Part shown: in pieces, positions 27,918-38,203 of the stretch
Layout: each line of letters begins with the position of its first letter
Position numbering within the stretch: position 1 is the first letter of the stretch
Source: Paucibacter aquatile
Lineage (GTDB): Bacteria; Pseudomonadota; Gammaproteobacteria; Burkholderiales; Burkholderiaceae_C
NCBI RefSeq assembly: GCF_002885975.1
Contig: NZ_POSP01000003.1
Coordinates: 1,302,001-1,366,000, forward strand
DNA length: 64,000 nt
Reading direction: 5' to 3'
Made by a program: the position numbers and the translations under genes
The notes under the pieces: generated by a model
Told to the model about the DNA's origin: nothing
Database searches by the model: none
Seen by the model: only the letters and a program-made list of their open reading frames with translations

Positions 27918-28940
27918 ATGGCTGAAACCATTCTTCTGACCGGCGCCACAGGCTATATCGCCTCTCACACCTGGCTGGCCTTGCAGGCCGCTGGTTATCA
28001 GGTCGTGGGCGTCGACAATTTCAGCAACAGCTCGCCCGAAGTGCTGAAGCGCCTGGCGCAGCTCGGTGGTCAAACACCGGTGTTCGAACAGGCCGATGTC
28101 TGCGACCCAACCGCCTTGGCTCAGGTGTTTGCAAAGCATCAACCTCAAGCGGTCGTCCATTTCGCGGCCTTCAAGGCAGTGGGCGAATCCACCCAGCAAC
28201 CCCTCGCCTACTACCGCAACAATCTGGGCGGCTTGGTCAACACCTGCGAGCAGATGCAAGCCCACGGCTGCAAACGCATCGTCTTCAGCAGCAGCGCCAC
28301 GGTTTACGGTGTGCCGGAGCGGCTGCCGCTGCGCGAGGATGCGGCCCTGTCAGCCGTCAACCCCTACGGCGCCACCAAGCTGATGGGTGAAACCATTTTG
28401 CGCGATCTCGGTGCGGCGGATCCGAGCTGGCAAACCGCTTGCCTGCGCTATTTCAACCCGGTGGGCGCACATGAAAGCGGTCTGATCGGTGAGGATCCCC
28501 GTGGCACGCCCAACAACCTCATGCCCTATGTCGCCCAAGTGGCCATCGGCCGCCGACCGCGCCTGCAGGTCTTCGGCAATGACTACGACACGCCAGATGG
28601 CACCGGCGTGCGCGACTACATCCATGTGCTGGACCTGGCCGAGGGCCATGTGGCGGCGCTGCGCTTCTTGCTGTCGGGCCCAGAGTCGATCACGGTCAAC
28701 CTGGGCACCGGTCAGGGCTACAGCGTGCTGGACCTGGTCAAAGCGTATGAAGCGGCCAGCGGCCAAGCGGTACCCTATGACATCGTGGCGCGACGCCCTG
28801 GCGATGTGGCGGCCTGTTATGCCGACCCGACCCTGGCCCAGCAGCGCCTGGGCTGGCAAGCCCGGCACACGCTGGCCCGCATGTGCGAGGACAGCTGGCG
28901 GTGGCAGCGCATGAATCCGCAAGGATTCGAACCCTCTTGA
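27918..28940 (+). CDS. galE: UDP-glucose 4-epimerase
   Basis: The 340-residue short-chain dehydrogenase-type enzyme interconverts UDP-glucose and UDP-galactose using NAD. The Rossmann motif reads GATGYIASHT, with Ala in place of the third Gly, a minor variant. SSSATVYG and the catalytic YGATK (Tyr150, Lys154) are intact, and TPDGTGVRDYIHVLDLA is typical of GalE. It lies 45 bases after epsL and supplies UDP-Gal (or UDP-GalNAc) for the polymer. Confidence 0.95.
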   Translation: MAETILLTGATGYIASHTWLALQAAGYQVVGVDNFSNSSPEVLKRLAQLGGQTPVFEQADVCDPTALAQVFAKHQPQAVVHFAAFKAVGESTQQPLAYYRNNLGGLVNTCEQMQAHGCKRIVFSSSATVYGVPERLPLREDAALSAVNPYGATKLMGETILRDLGAADPSWQTACLRYFNPVGAHESGLIGEDPRGTPNNLMPYVAQVAIGRRPRLQVFGNDYDTPDGTGVRDYIHVLDLAEGHVAALRFLLSGPESITVNLGTGQGYSVLDLVKAYEAASGQAVPYDIVARRPGDVAACYADPTLAQQRLGWQARHTLARMCEDSWRWQRMNPQGFEPS

Positions 28941-28964
28941 GATCCAGACTTGAAGAAAAGACTC

Positions 28965-30404
28965 ATGAACCGAATTCAAGTTCAGCCGGTCATCATGGCC
29001 GGCGGCAGTGGCACCCGGCTGTGGCCCCTGTCACGCGCCGGATATCCCAAGCAGTTCCTGGTGCTGTCGGGCAACAGCAGCTTGTTTCAGCAGGCCGCCA
29101 CACGCCTTGGCCGATTGGGCGCCGAAGACCTGGATGTCTTGGGGCCGATGATTGTCGGCAACGAAGAGCACCGCTTTCTCGTGCTGGATCAATTGCGCGA
29201 AACCGGCCTGGAGCCTTCAGCAGTGCTGCTCGAACCCTCCGGACGCAACACAGCGCCGGCCCTGACCCTGGCGGCCTTGGCGGCGCTGCAGAACGGGCAG
29301 GACCCGGTGCTGGTGGTCACACCTGCCGACCAGACCGTGACTCAGGCCCAAGCCTTCACTGGAGCGCTGCAAGAAGCGGTGCGCTGCGCGGCCGAGGGCG
29401 CCATCGTGATCCTGGGCATCACCCCCGATCGCGCTGAAACAGGCTATGGCTACATCCGTGCTGCACGCGATGAGCAGGGACTGGCCGTGGCTCAGTTTGT
29501 GGAGAAGCCCGATGCCGCCACAGCCACGCGCTACCTGGCCGAAGGTGGCTATTTCTGGAACAGTGGCATGTTTGTGCTACGCGCGAGCGTCTGGCTGCAA
29601 GCCTTGCGTCGCTTCCGCCTCGACATCGCTGAGGCGACGCAAGCCGCTTGGGACGTACGCCAGACCGATGCGAAATTCGTGCGCCCAGGCAAGGCTGAGT
29701 TTGCCGCCGTGCCCAGCGAATCGGTGGACTACGCCGTGATGGAGCGCTGCCCGGGCAGCGACATCCCCTTGCGCATGCTGGCCCTTGATGCCGGCTGGAA
29801 TGATCTGGGCGCCTGGGAGGCTGTCTGGCAGGTGGCGGACAAGGATGCCGATGGCAATGCCTGGCAGGGCGATGCCATCATCAGCGACAGCCGCAACACC
29901 TTGGTGCATGCCACCAGCCGCCTGGTCAGCGTGGTCGGCCTGCAGGACATCGTGGTGGTCGAGACCCCCGACGCCGTGCTGGTCAGTGACCGCGCGCGCA
30001 GCCAAGAAGTCAAGAAGATCGTTGCCCGGCTGGATGCGGAGAAACGCGGCGAGCAGACCCTGCACCGCAAAGTCCATCGCCCCTGGGGCTGGTACGACAG
30101 CATCGACTCCGGCGCACGTTTCCAGGTCAAGCGCATCATGGTGAAACCCGGCGCCTCGTTGAGCCTGCAGATGCACCACCATCGCGCCGAGCACTGGATC
30201 GTGGTGTCTGGGACGGCCGAAATCACCAATGGCGACAAGGTCCTGCTGCTGAGCGAAAACCAAAGCACCTACATCCCACTCGGCCAGACCCACCGCCTGG
30301 CCAATCCAGGCCGGGTGCCATTGGAAATCATTGAGGTACAGTCCGGCGCCTATTTGGGCGAGGATGACATCGTCCGCTTTGAAGACACCTACGGCCGCAA
30401 CTGA
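28965..30404 (+). CDS. mannose-1-phosphate guanylyltransferase / mannose-6-phosphate isomerase
   Basis: This 479-residue bifunctional type II PMI-GMP enzyme makes GDP-mannose. The nucleotidyltransferase half starts MAGGSGTRLWPLSRAGYPKQ and has FVEKP. The C-terminal cupin (isomerase) half has HRPWGWYDSID, KPGASLSLQMHHHRAEHW and GQTHRLANPG. ATG 28965 fits the family start better than a TTG at 28950. No phosphomannomutase or GDP-mannose dehydratase lies in the window, so mannose itself is the likely sugar used and the mutase must come from elsewhere. Confidence 0.93.
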   Translation: MNRIQVQPVIMAGGSGTRLWPLSRAGYPKQFLVLSGNSSLFQQAATRLGRLGAEDLDVLGPMIVGNEEHRFLVLDQLRETGLEPSAVLLEPSGRNTAPALTLAALAALQNGQDPVLVVTPADQTVTQAQAFTGALQEAVRCAAEGAIVILGITPDRAETGYGYIRAARDEQGLAVAQFVEKPDAATATRYLAEGGYFWNSGMFVLRASVWLQALRRFRLDIAEATQAAWDVRQTDAKFVRPGKAEFAAVPSESVDYAVMERCPGSDIPLRMLALDAGWNDLGAWEAVWQVADKDADGNAWQGDAIISDSRNTLVHATSRLVSVVGLQDIVVVETPDAVLVSDRARSQEVKKIVARLDAEKRGEQTLHRKVHRPWGWYDSIDSGARFQVKRIMVKPGASLSLQMHHHRAEHWIVVSGTAEITNGDKVLLLSENQSTYIPLGQTHRLANPGRVPLEIIEVQSGAYLGEDDIVRFEDTYGRN

Positions 30405-30456
30405 GCCGAACCTGCCGCGAGCGAGAGCCCGCTCACATTTTTTCTGAGTTTCCATC

Positions 30457-31737
<1,281 letters not shown>

Positions 31738-31776
31738 TAGCCTGAAGGCCATTCGTGGCTTTTGCAGGTAGGCAGC

Positions 31777-32835
31777 ATGACCATCCTCGTCACCGGCGGC
31801 GCCGGTTTCATCGGCAGCAACTTCGTGCTCGATTGGCTGGCCCAGTCCGATGAGACCGTGGTCAATCTCGATGTGCTGAGCTACGCCGGCAATCTCGAGA
31901 ACCTCGCTTCCTTGCAAGGCGACGCACGACACGTCTTCGTTCAAGGCGACATCTGCGACCGCGCCTTGGTGGACCGCCTGCTGGCCGAACACCAGCCCCG
32001 AGCGCTCGTGCATTTCGCGGCCGAAAGCCATGTCGACCGGTCGATCAGCGGCCCGGGTGCCTTCATGCGCACCAATATCGAGGGCACCTACACCTTGCTG
32101 GAAGCCAGCCGCCAATATTGGTCGGGCCTGAACGAGGAGGCCAAGGCGGCCTTTCGGTTTCACCATGTCTCCACCGACGAGGTCTACGGCAGCCTGGGCC
32201 CGCAAGACCCGGCATTCACGGAGACCAAGACCTACGAGCCGAACAGCCCCTACTCGGCCAGCAAGGCGGCCAGCGACCATTTGGTGCGGGCCTGGCACCA
32301 CACCTACGGCCTGCCGGTGCTGACCACCAACTGCAGCAACAACTACGGCCCCTATCACTTCCCCGAGAAGCTGATCCCGCTGATGATCGTCAATGCGCTG
32401 GCCGGCAAGCCCTTGCCGGTGTACGGCGATGGCCAGCAGATCCGCGATTGGCTGTATGTCACCGACCATGCCTCCGCCATCCGTGCCGTGATCGCTGGCG
32501 GCCGTGTGGGCGAAACCTACAACATCGGCGGCTGGAACGAGATGGCGAACATCGACATCGTCAAAACCGTCTGCGCTTTGCTGGATGAGTTGCGTCCTGA
32601 CCCCGCCGGCCCCTACAGCCGCCTGATCACCTACGTCAAAGACCGTCCCGGCCATGACCGCCGCTACGCCATCGACGCCCGCAAGGTCGAGCGCGAACTC
32701 GGCTGGCGCCCGGCCGAAACCTTTGCCAGCGGCATCCGCAAGACCGTGCAGTGGTACCTCGACCACCCAGACTGGGTGGCTCGGGTGCAAAGCGGTGCCT
32801 ACCGCGACTGGGTCTCCCAGCAGTACGGAGCCTGA
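31777..32835 (+). CDS. rfbB: dTDP-glucose 4,6-dehydratase
   Basis: This 352-residue enzyme makes dTDP-4-keto-6-deoxyglucose, the second step to dTDP-rhamnose. MTILVTGGAGFIGSNF holds the NAD motif, VSTDEVYG the catalytic Thr-Asp-Glu, and YSASKAASDH the Tyr/Lys pair; NNYGPYHFPEKLIPL is an RmlB hallmark. ATG 31777 follows AGG-rich sequence; an upstream TTG is less likely. It is the first of four rml genes (order B-D-A-C). Confidence 0.96.
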   Translation: MTILVTGGAGFIGSNFVLDWLAQSDETVVNLDVLSYAGNLENLASLQGDARHVFVQGDICDRALVDRLLAEHQPRALVHFAAESHVDRSISGPGAFMRTNIEGTYTLLEASRQYWSGLNEEAKAAFRFHHVSTDEVYGSLGPQDPAFTETKTYEPNSPYSASKAASDHLVRAWHHTYGLPVLTTNCSNNYGPYHFPEKLIPLMIVNALAGKPLPVYGDGQQIRDWLYVTDHASAIRAVIAGGRVGETYNIGGWNEMANIDIVKTVCALLDELRPDPAGPYSRLITYVKDRPGHDRRYAIDARKVERELGWRPAETFASGIRKTVQWYLDHPDWVARVQSGAYRDWVSQQYGA

Positions 32836-32839
32836 GGCC

Positions 32840-33721
32840 GTGCGCATCCTCTTGCTCGGCAAGAATGGCCAGGTCGGTTGGGAGTTGCAGCGCGCACTGA
32901 GCCCTCTGGGTGAATTGATCGCCCTGGATCGCCACGAAGGCGGCGATCTGGCCGACAACACGTCCTTGCAAACCACAGTGCAACGCTTCGCGCCCCAGCT
33001 GATCGTCAATGCCGCGGCCTACACGGCAGTGGACAAGGCCGAGAGCGAGCCCGAGTTGGCCCACCAGATCAACGCCACCGCACCAGGGCTGTTGGCCGCC
33101 GAAGCCACCCGCCTGGGTGCACTGCTGGTGCACTACAGCACGGATTACGTCTTCAATGGCACAGGTGATCAGCCCCGCGACGAAGCGGCTGACACGGCAC
33201 CGCTGAGCGTCTATGGCGCCAGCAAATTGGCCGGCGAACATGCCATCCGCGCCAATGCTTGCCAGCACCTGATCCTGCGCACCAGCTGGGTCTATGCGGC
33301 CCGCGGCGGCAATTTCGCCAAGACCATGTTGCGATTGGCAAGCGAGCGCGAGCAACTCAAGGTCATAGCCGACCAGATGGGCGCGCCCACGGGCGCCGAC
33401 CTCTTGGCCGACCTCACGGCCCATATGGCCAGAGCCACACTGACGAATCCGAGCTTGAGTGGCACTTACCACGCTGTGGCGGCAGGCGAAACGAGCTGGC
33501 ATGCCTATGCCCGCCATGTCATTGAGACCGCCCGCCGGCAAGGCCACTCGCTGCGAGTGGCGGCCGATCAAGTGCTGCCCATCCCCACCAGCGACTACCC
33601 CACACCCGCAAGCCGGCCCTTGAATTCGCGCCTATCGACAGCCAAACTCCAGAAGAACTTTGACCTTCGATTGCCGGACTGGACCGTCGGCGTCGACCGC
33701 ATGCTGGCCGAGATCCTCTAA
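32840..33721 (+). CDS. rfbD: dTDP-4-dehydrorhamnose reductase
   Basis: The 293-residue reductase makes dTDP-L-rhamnose in the last step of the pathway. It starts with GTG 32840, four bases after the rfbB stop, giving VRILLLGKNGQVGWEL with the NAD(P)-binding pattern. YSTDYVFNG, YGASKLAGE (Tyr/Lys) and RTSWVYAARGGNF are characteristic. The frame is open upstream inside rfbB but the GTG gives the family length. Confidence 0.95.
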   Translation: MRILLLGKNGQVGWELQRALSPLGELIALDRHEGGDLADNTSLQTTVQRFAPQLIVNAAAYTAVDKAESEPELAHQINATAPGLLAAEATRLGALLVHYSTDYVFNGTGDQPRDEAADTAPLSVYGASKLAGEHAIRANACQHLILRTSWVYAARGGNFAKTMLRLASEREQLKVIADQMGAPTGADLLADLTAHMARATLTNPSLSGTYHAVAAGETSWHAYARHVIETARRQGHSLRVAADQVLPIPTSDYPTPASRPLNSRLSTAKLQKNFDLRLPDWTVGVDRMLAEIL

Positions 33722-33777
33722 CCCCATACTCGCGCTGCCCGCGGCCCAAGGGCGGGCCGCACATCTGGAGCTACACC

Positions 33778-34671
33778 ATGAGTTCATCCAAGAATCGCAA
33801 GGGCATCATTCTGGCCGGTGGCTCGGGCACGCGCCTGCACCCCGCCACCATGGCAATGAGCAAGCAGCTGCTGCCCGTGTACGACAAGCCCATGGTGTAC
33901 TACCCCTTGAGCACGCTGATGCTGGCAGGCATCCGCGACATCCTGCTGATCAGCACGCCACAGGACATCCCTCGTTTCGAGGCCTTGCTCGGTGATGGGC
34001 AGCGCTGGGGCCTGAACATCAGCTACTGCGTGCAACCCAGCCCGGATGGCCTGGCTCAGGCTTTCATTTTGGGTCGCCAGTTCCTAGGCGGCGCGCCGAG
34101 CGCCTTGGTCCTTGGGGACAACATTTTTTACGGCAACGACTTCCAAAGTCTGCTGCAACATGCGGACAACACAAAAACGGGAGCGACCGTTTTTGCATAC
34201 CACGTCAACGACCCGGAACGTTATGGCGTCGTGGAGTTCGACGGCCAGCTGCGCGCATTGTCAATCGAGGAAAAGCCCGCTCACCCGAAAAGCAACTACG
34301 CCGTAACGGGTCTCTACTTTTACGACGAGCAAGTGTGCGACATCGCAGCGAGCATTCGTCCAAGTGCCCGTGGGGAACTGGAGATCACGGATGTCAATGC
34401 ACACTATTTGTCACGAGATCAGTTGCAAGTGGAAATGATGGGACGTGGCTATGCCTGGCTGGACACCGGAACTCATGACAGTTTGCTGGAGGCTGGCCAG
34501 TTCATTGCCACTCTCGAGAAGCGGCAAGGACTCAAGGTGTCTTGCCCGGAAGAAATAGCTTTCCGCGCTGGCTGGATCGACGCCGAGCAATTGGCTGCCA
34601 TGGCAAGAACCATGGCCAAGAATGGCTATGGGCAGTACCTGCAGCGGCTTTTGACAGATCGTCCCTATTGA
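33778..34671 (+). CDS. rfbA: glucose-1-phosphate thymidylyltransferase
   Basis: This 297-residue enzyme makes dTDP-glucose, the first step to dTDP-rhamnose. KGIILAGGSGTRLHPATMAM and SKQLLPVYDKPMVYYPLSTL are the signature and substrate-binding segments. VLGDNIFYG and EEKPAHPKSNYAVTGLYFY are also typical. Base composition changes inside the gene: a line near the start has 37 G+C in 60, one at 34141 only 29 in 60, suggesting a mosaic origin of the 3' half. Confidence 0.96.
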   Translation: MSSSKNRKGIILAGGSGTRLHPATMAMSKQLLPVYDKPMVYYPLSTLMLAGIRDILLISTPQDIPRFEALLGDGQRWGLNISYCVQPSPDGLAQAFILGRQFLGGAPSALVLGDNIFYGNDFQSLLQHADNTKTGATVFAYHVNDPERYGVVEFDGQLRALSIEEKPAHPKSNYAVTGLYFYDEQVCDIAASIRPSARGELEITDVNAHYLSRDQLQVEMMGRGYAWLDTGTHDSLLEAGQFIATLEKRQGLKVSCPEEIAFRAGWIDAEQLAAMARTMAKNGYGQYLQRLLTDRPY

Positions 34672-34682
34672 GCACCCGCATC

Positions 34683-35237
34683 ATGAAAGCCTGTCCGACC
34701 CATTTGCCTGATGTGCTGTTGATCGAACCGCGCGTCTTCGGTGATTCGCGTGGCTTCTTTGCCGAAACTTGGAACCAAGACGTCTTCAATCAGACCGTGG
34801 GCCAGAACATTCGATTTGTTCAGGACAATCACTCCCGCTCCGCACGAGGCGTTCTCCGCGGCCTGCATTTCCAATTGCCGCCCCATGCCCAGGGCAAGCT
34901 GGTGCGCTGCGTGGCGGGCGCGGTGTTTGATGTGGCCGTGGACATCCGCCGGTCCAGCCCCAATTTCGGGCGATGGGTGGGCGTCGAATTGAGCGCCGAC
35001 AACCACAAGCAGTTGTGGATTCCACCCGGATTTGCCCACGGCTTCTTGGTGCTCAGCGAGAGTGCTGACTTTCTCTACAAGACCACCGACACCTACGCGC
35101 CTCAGGCCGAAGGTGCTGTGCGTTGGGATGACCCTGAGATTGGGATCGCATGGCCAGATGTTGGCGCAGCGCCCCTGCTGGCAGACAAAGACCTGAAAGC
35201 TCCACTGCTGGCCGACGCGCCGCGGCTGTTCGACTGA
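34683..35237 (+). CDS. rfbC: dTDP-4-dehydrorhamnose 3,5-epimerase
   Basis: The 184-residue cupin enzyme makes dTDP-4-keto-L-rhamnose. It has EPRVFGDSRGFFAETWN, the DNHSRSARGVLRGLHFQ segment with the catalytic His, and WIPPGFAHGFLVLSE. ATG 34683 lies 11 bases after the rfbA stop; the open frame upstream overlaps rfbA and is not coding. It ends the plus-strand block and faces the convergent ugd gene across a 114-base gap in which no clear terminator is seen. Confidence 0.95.
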   Translation: MKACPTHLPDVLLIEPRVFGDSRGFFAETWNQDVFNQTVGQNIRFVQDNHSRSARGVLRGLHFQLPPHAQGKLVRCVAGAVFDVAVDIRRSSPNFGRWVGVELSADNHKQLWIPPGFAHGFLVLSESADFLYKTTDTYAPQAEGAVRWDDPEIGIAWPDVGAAPLLADKDLKAPLLADAPRLFD

Positions 35238-35351
35238 CGCGCCATCAAGCCCACCAAGCTCAATCGCTGAACCTGTCCTTCCCTTCGAGTGCGCGGCCCG
35301 TACTCAGCGTCATGAGTCAGGGCTTGCTCGAGCGGGGTAGATCCAAGCTTG

Positions 35352-36683
35352 TCAAAGCGACAGCCCGCGGCCAATCGCAAAGTGCTCGAAGCCCAGTGTC
35401 TTCATGAGAGCGGGCTCCCATTGATTGCGGCCATCAAAAACCACGGGCTGCTTCAGTGAGCGCTTGATTCCGTCGAAATCCGGCGTTCGGAACTCTTTCC
35501 ACTCGGTGATCAAGAGCAGGGCGTCGGCCCCCTCGAGCGCAGCCTCCGCACTGGGGCATAGCTGCAGTCCGCCGTGATCACCCAACAGGCGTTGAGCCTC
35601 CGGCATGGCCACGGGATCGTAGGCCGCCAAGGTGGCGCCGCGCCGCAGCAACTCCTGGACGATGACCAGGGCTGGCGCCTCGCGCATATCGTCGGTATTG
35701 GGCTTGAAGGCCAGGCCCCACAGAGCGAAATGGCGACCCGACAAATCGGAGCCAAAGCGTGACACGACCTTGTCCACCAAGAGGAGCTTCTGTCGCTCGT
35801 TGGCCTGCTCCACGGCGGTCAGCACGCGCAGCGGGATGCCTTCATCTTCAGCCGCACGAATCAAGGCCTTGACGTCCTTGGGGAAGCAAGATCCCCCATA
35901 ACCCGCGCCGGCATACAGAAAGCTGTAGCCGATGCGCGGGTCGGAGCCGATGCCGCGGCGCACCAGTTCGATGTCCGCGCCGACTTTCTCGGCCAGCAGC
36001 GCCATCTCGTTCATGAAGCTGATGCGGGTGGCCAGCATGGCATTGGCGGCGTACTTGGTGAACTCGGCACTGCGCAGATCCATCACGATCATGCGGTCAT
36101 GGTTGCGCGTGAACGGTGAGTACAGCGCCCGCATGAACAGCGTGGCCTGTTCATCATCCGAGCCGACGATGATGCGGTCCGGTTTCATGAAGTCTTCGAC
36201 CGCAGCGCCCTCCTTGAGGAACTCCGGGTTGGATACGACGGAGAAATTCAGGTTCGAGCCGCGCTTGGCCAACTCTTCCTCCACCGCGGCACGCACGCGA
36301 TCGGCCGTGCCCACAGGCACCGTGCTCTTGTCGACAATAACCTTGTAGTCGGTCATGCGCTGGCCGATGGAGCGCGCGGCCGCCAGCACGTATTGAAGAT
36401 CGGCCGAACCATCTTCATCGGGCGGCGTGCCCACGCCAATGAACATGATGGTGCCGTGGTTGACCGCTCGATCGATGTCGGTGGTGAACTGCAGCCGGCC
36501 CGCCGCCACATTGCGGCGCACGATGTCCAGCAAGCCCGGCTCGTGGATGGGGATCTGGCCCTCGTTGAGGATGCGAATTTTCTCCGGATTCACATCCAGA
36601 CAAACGACATGGTTGCCCATCTCGGCCAGGCAGGCGCCCGTGACCAGACCCACATAACCCGTGCCAATGGCGGTGACTTTCAT
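35352..36683 (-). CDS. UDP-glucose 6-dehydrogenase
   Basis: This 443-residue enzyme oxidises UDP-glucose to UDP-glucuronate. The NAD motif is IGTGYVGLVTGACLAEMGNH, the catalytic loop GYGGSCFPKDVKAL (Cys266), and the C-terminal domain has WGLAFKPNTDDMREAPAL. It is minus-strand, upstream (in transcription) of nothing on its own side but next to the UDP-glucuronate epimerase gene, whose substrate it makes. A terminator-like hairpin of that epimerase gene lies between them, so ugd needs its own promoter in 36684-36810. Confidence 0.95.
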   Translation of the reverse strand: MKVTAIGTGYVGLVTGACLAEMGNHVVCLDVNPEKIRILNEGQIPIHEPGLLDIVRRNVAAGRLQFTTDIDRAVNHGTIMFIGVGTPPDEDGSADLQYVLAAARSIGQRMTDYKVIVDKSTVPVGTADRVRAAVEEELAKRGSNLNFSVVSNPEFLKEGAAVEDFMKPDRIIVGSDDEQATLFMRALYSPFTRNHDRMIVMDLRSAEFTKYAANAMLATRISFMNEMALLAEKVGADIELVRRGIGSDPRIGYSFLYAGAGYGGSCFPKDVKALIRAAEDEGIPLRVLTAVEQANERQKLLLVDKVVSRFGSDLSGRHFALWGLAFKPNTDDMREAPALVIVQELLRRGATLAAYDPVAMPEAQRLLGDHGGLQLCPSAEAALEGADALLLITEWKEFRTPDFDGIKRSLKQPVVFDGRNQWEPALMKTLGFEHFAIGRGLSL

Positions 36684-36810
36684 TCGGCGGCCTTGTCTTT
36701 CCTGTTGTTTCGCGAAGTGGCTTGGCGACGCGCAAGCGTAGCGCCTGGCTGCAGTTTTAACCGCGAAATATGAAGGCCTGATGAGCCATTCGGACGAGGA
36801 TCAAAGCCAA

Positions 36811-36849
36811 GAAATAAAAGAACGCCCGCCGGCGCGAACGCGGGCGGGC
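36811..36849 (-). terminator. intrinsic terminator after the UDP-glucuronate epimerase gene
   Basis: On the minus strand GCCCGCC and GGCGGGC arms (36843-36849 and 36824-36830), extended by GC-rich inner pairing, are followed by GTTCTTTTATTTC. A smaller stem GCAGCC-GCTCA-GGCTGC lies just before it, next to the stop codon. The gene ends at 36893. Confidence 0.75.
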
Positions 36850-36892
36850 TTGGCTTTCGACGCAGCCGCTCAGGCTGCGGCCTTAGTGGGCC

Positions 36893-37900
36893 TCAGACCT
36901 TGAAGTAATCGCGGTACCAAGCCACGAACTTGGCCACACCGTCCGGCACCGGCATGGCCGGGCGGAAGTTGGTCCAGGCCGCCAACTCTTCGACATCGGC
37001 GTGGGTGGCGGGCACGTCGCCATCCTGCAGCGGCATGAAGTTCTTGATCGCTTCGCGACCCACGGCCTTCTCGATTGCCTCGATGAAGGCCATCAGCTGG
37101 ATCGGCGCGTGGTTGCCGATATTGAACACGCGGTAGGGCGCATTGGAGTGGGCCGGGTCGCTCTTGTCGGAGTCGTAACCTGGCTCCGGCGTGGCCGGGC
37201 GGTCCAGCACGCGCACCACACCCTCGGCGATGTCATCGATGTAGGTGAAGTCACGGATCATCTTGCCGTGATTGAAGACATTGATCGGCTTGCCTTCGAT
37301 GATGGCCTTGGTGAACAGGAACAGCGCCATGTCCGGGCGACCCCAGGGGCCGTAGACCGTGAAGAAGCGCAGGCCGGTGGTGGGCAGGCGGAACAGATGG
37401 CTGTAGGTGTGGGCCATCAGCTCATTGGCCTTCTTGGTGGCGGCATACAGGCTGACCGGATGGTCGACGCTGTGGTGCTCGGAGAAAGGCATCAAGGTGT
37501 TGCCGCCGTACACGCTGGAGCTGGAGGCATAGGCCAGATGCTGCACACCGTTGTGGCGGCAGCCTTCCAGGATGTTGGTGAAGCCGACGATATTGCTGTC
37601 GATGTAGGCGTGGGGGTTCTCGATCGAATAGCGCACACCGGCCTGGGCGGCCAGGTGGACCACCCGGTCGAACTTGTGATCCTTGAAGAGCTTCTCGATG
37701 CCGGGGCGGTCCGCCACATCCATCTTCACGAACTCGAAACCGGGCTTGCCGGTCAACCGAGCGAGGCGGTTGTGCTTCAGCGTCGGGTCGTAGTAATCGT
37801 TCAGATTGTCCAGGCCGACCACCTGGTCGCCTCGCGCCAGGAGGATCTGGCTGACATGCATGCCGATGAAGCCGGCGGCGCCGGTGACGAGTACTTTCAC
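36893..37900 (-). CDS. UDP-glucuronate 4-epimerase-like NAD-dependent epimerase
   Basis: The 335-residue enzyme has VKVLVTGAAGFIGMHV at the start, GLDNLNDYYDPTLKHNRL, which is typical of UDP-glucuronate epimerases, and the catalytic YAATKKANE. It should convert UDP-GlcA to UDP-GalA, following the dehydrogenase gene beside it. The start is GTG 37900 with an AGGAG site seven bases upstream; the frame runs on to 38059 but the extra 53 residues are unlike the family. Other nucleotide sugars are possible substrates. Confidence 0.9.
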   Translation of the reverse strand: MKVLVTGAAGFIGMHVSQILLARGDQVVGLDNLNDYYDPTLKHNRLARLTGKPGFEFVKMDVADRPGIEKLFKDHKFDRVVHLAAQAGVRYSIENPHAYIDSNIVGFTNILEGCRHNGVQHLAYASSSSVYGGNTLMPFSEHHSVDHPVSLYAATKKANELMAHTYSHLFRLPTTGLRFFTVYGPWGRPDMALFLFTKAIIEGKPINVFNHGKMIRDFTYIDDIAEGVVRVLDRPATPEPGYDSDKSDPAHSNAPYRVFNIGNHAPIQLMAFIEAIEKAVGREAIKNFMPLQDGDVPATHADVEELAAWTNFRPAMPVPDGVAKFVAWYRDYFKV

Positions 37901-38203
37901 AAAATCTCCTGATTCATGTGCGGGGCCGCGAGTCTCGGCCTGGGCGCTTGCGCCAACATGAGCCCATATGGCGCCGTCGGCGGTCAGCGCGCATTCTCGC
38001 CGACAAGTGCTGTGCTTGATGCCTCGTGAGGGCTGCGCGCCCGGCAAAATCACCAGCAACCACTCAAGTTAGGGAGTTGCGGCGTGCCGAGCCGGGCTGT
38101 CGCTTGACGGCAACTTGCCGCCCCTAGAATCTGCCGCACTTGCCCGCGTTCATTCCAATCCCTTGAACCTGAAGCGGGCTGACCTCCAACGAGACGCCGC
38201 CAC
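37901..38203 (+). promoter_or_regulatory. divergent intergenic region with candidate wecB promoter
   Basis: These 303 bases separate the minus-strand epimerase from wecB. TTGACG at 38104-38109 and TAGAAT at 38125-38130 (15-base spacer, shorter than ideal) could form the wecB promoter, about 70 bases before its ATG. The AGGAG site of the epimerase lies at the left end. No gene or strong repeat was found in the rest. Confidence 0.4.

Noticed and set aside
26493..28265. A 590-residue minus-strand frame opposite epsL and galE
   Set aside because: It crosses two real plus-strand genes and resembles translated antisense DNA.
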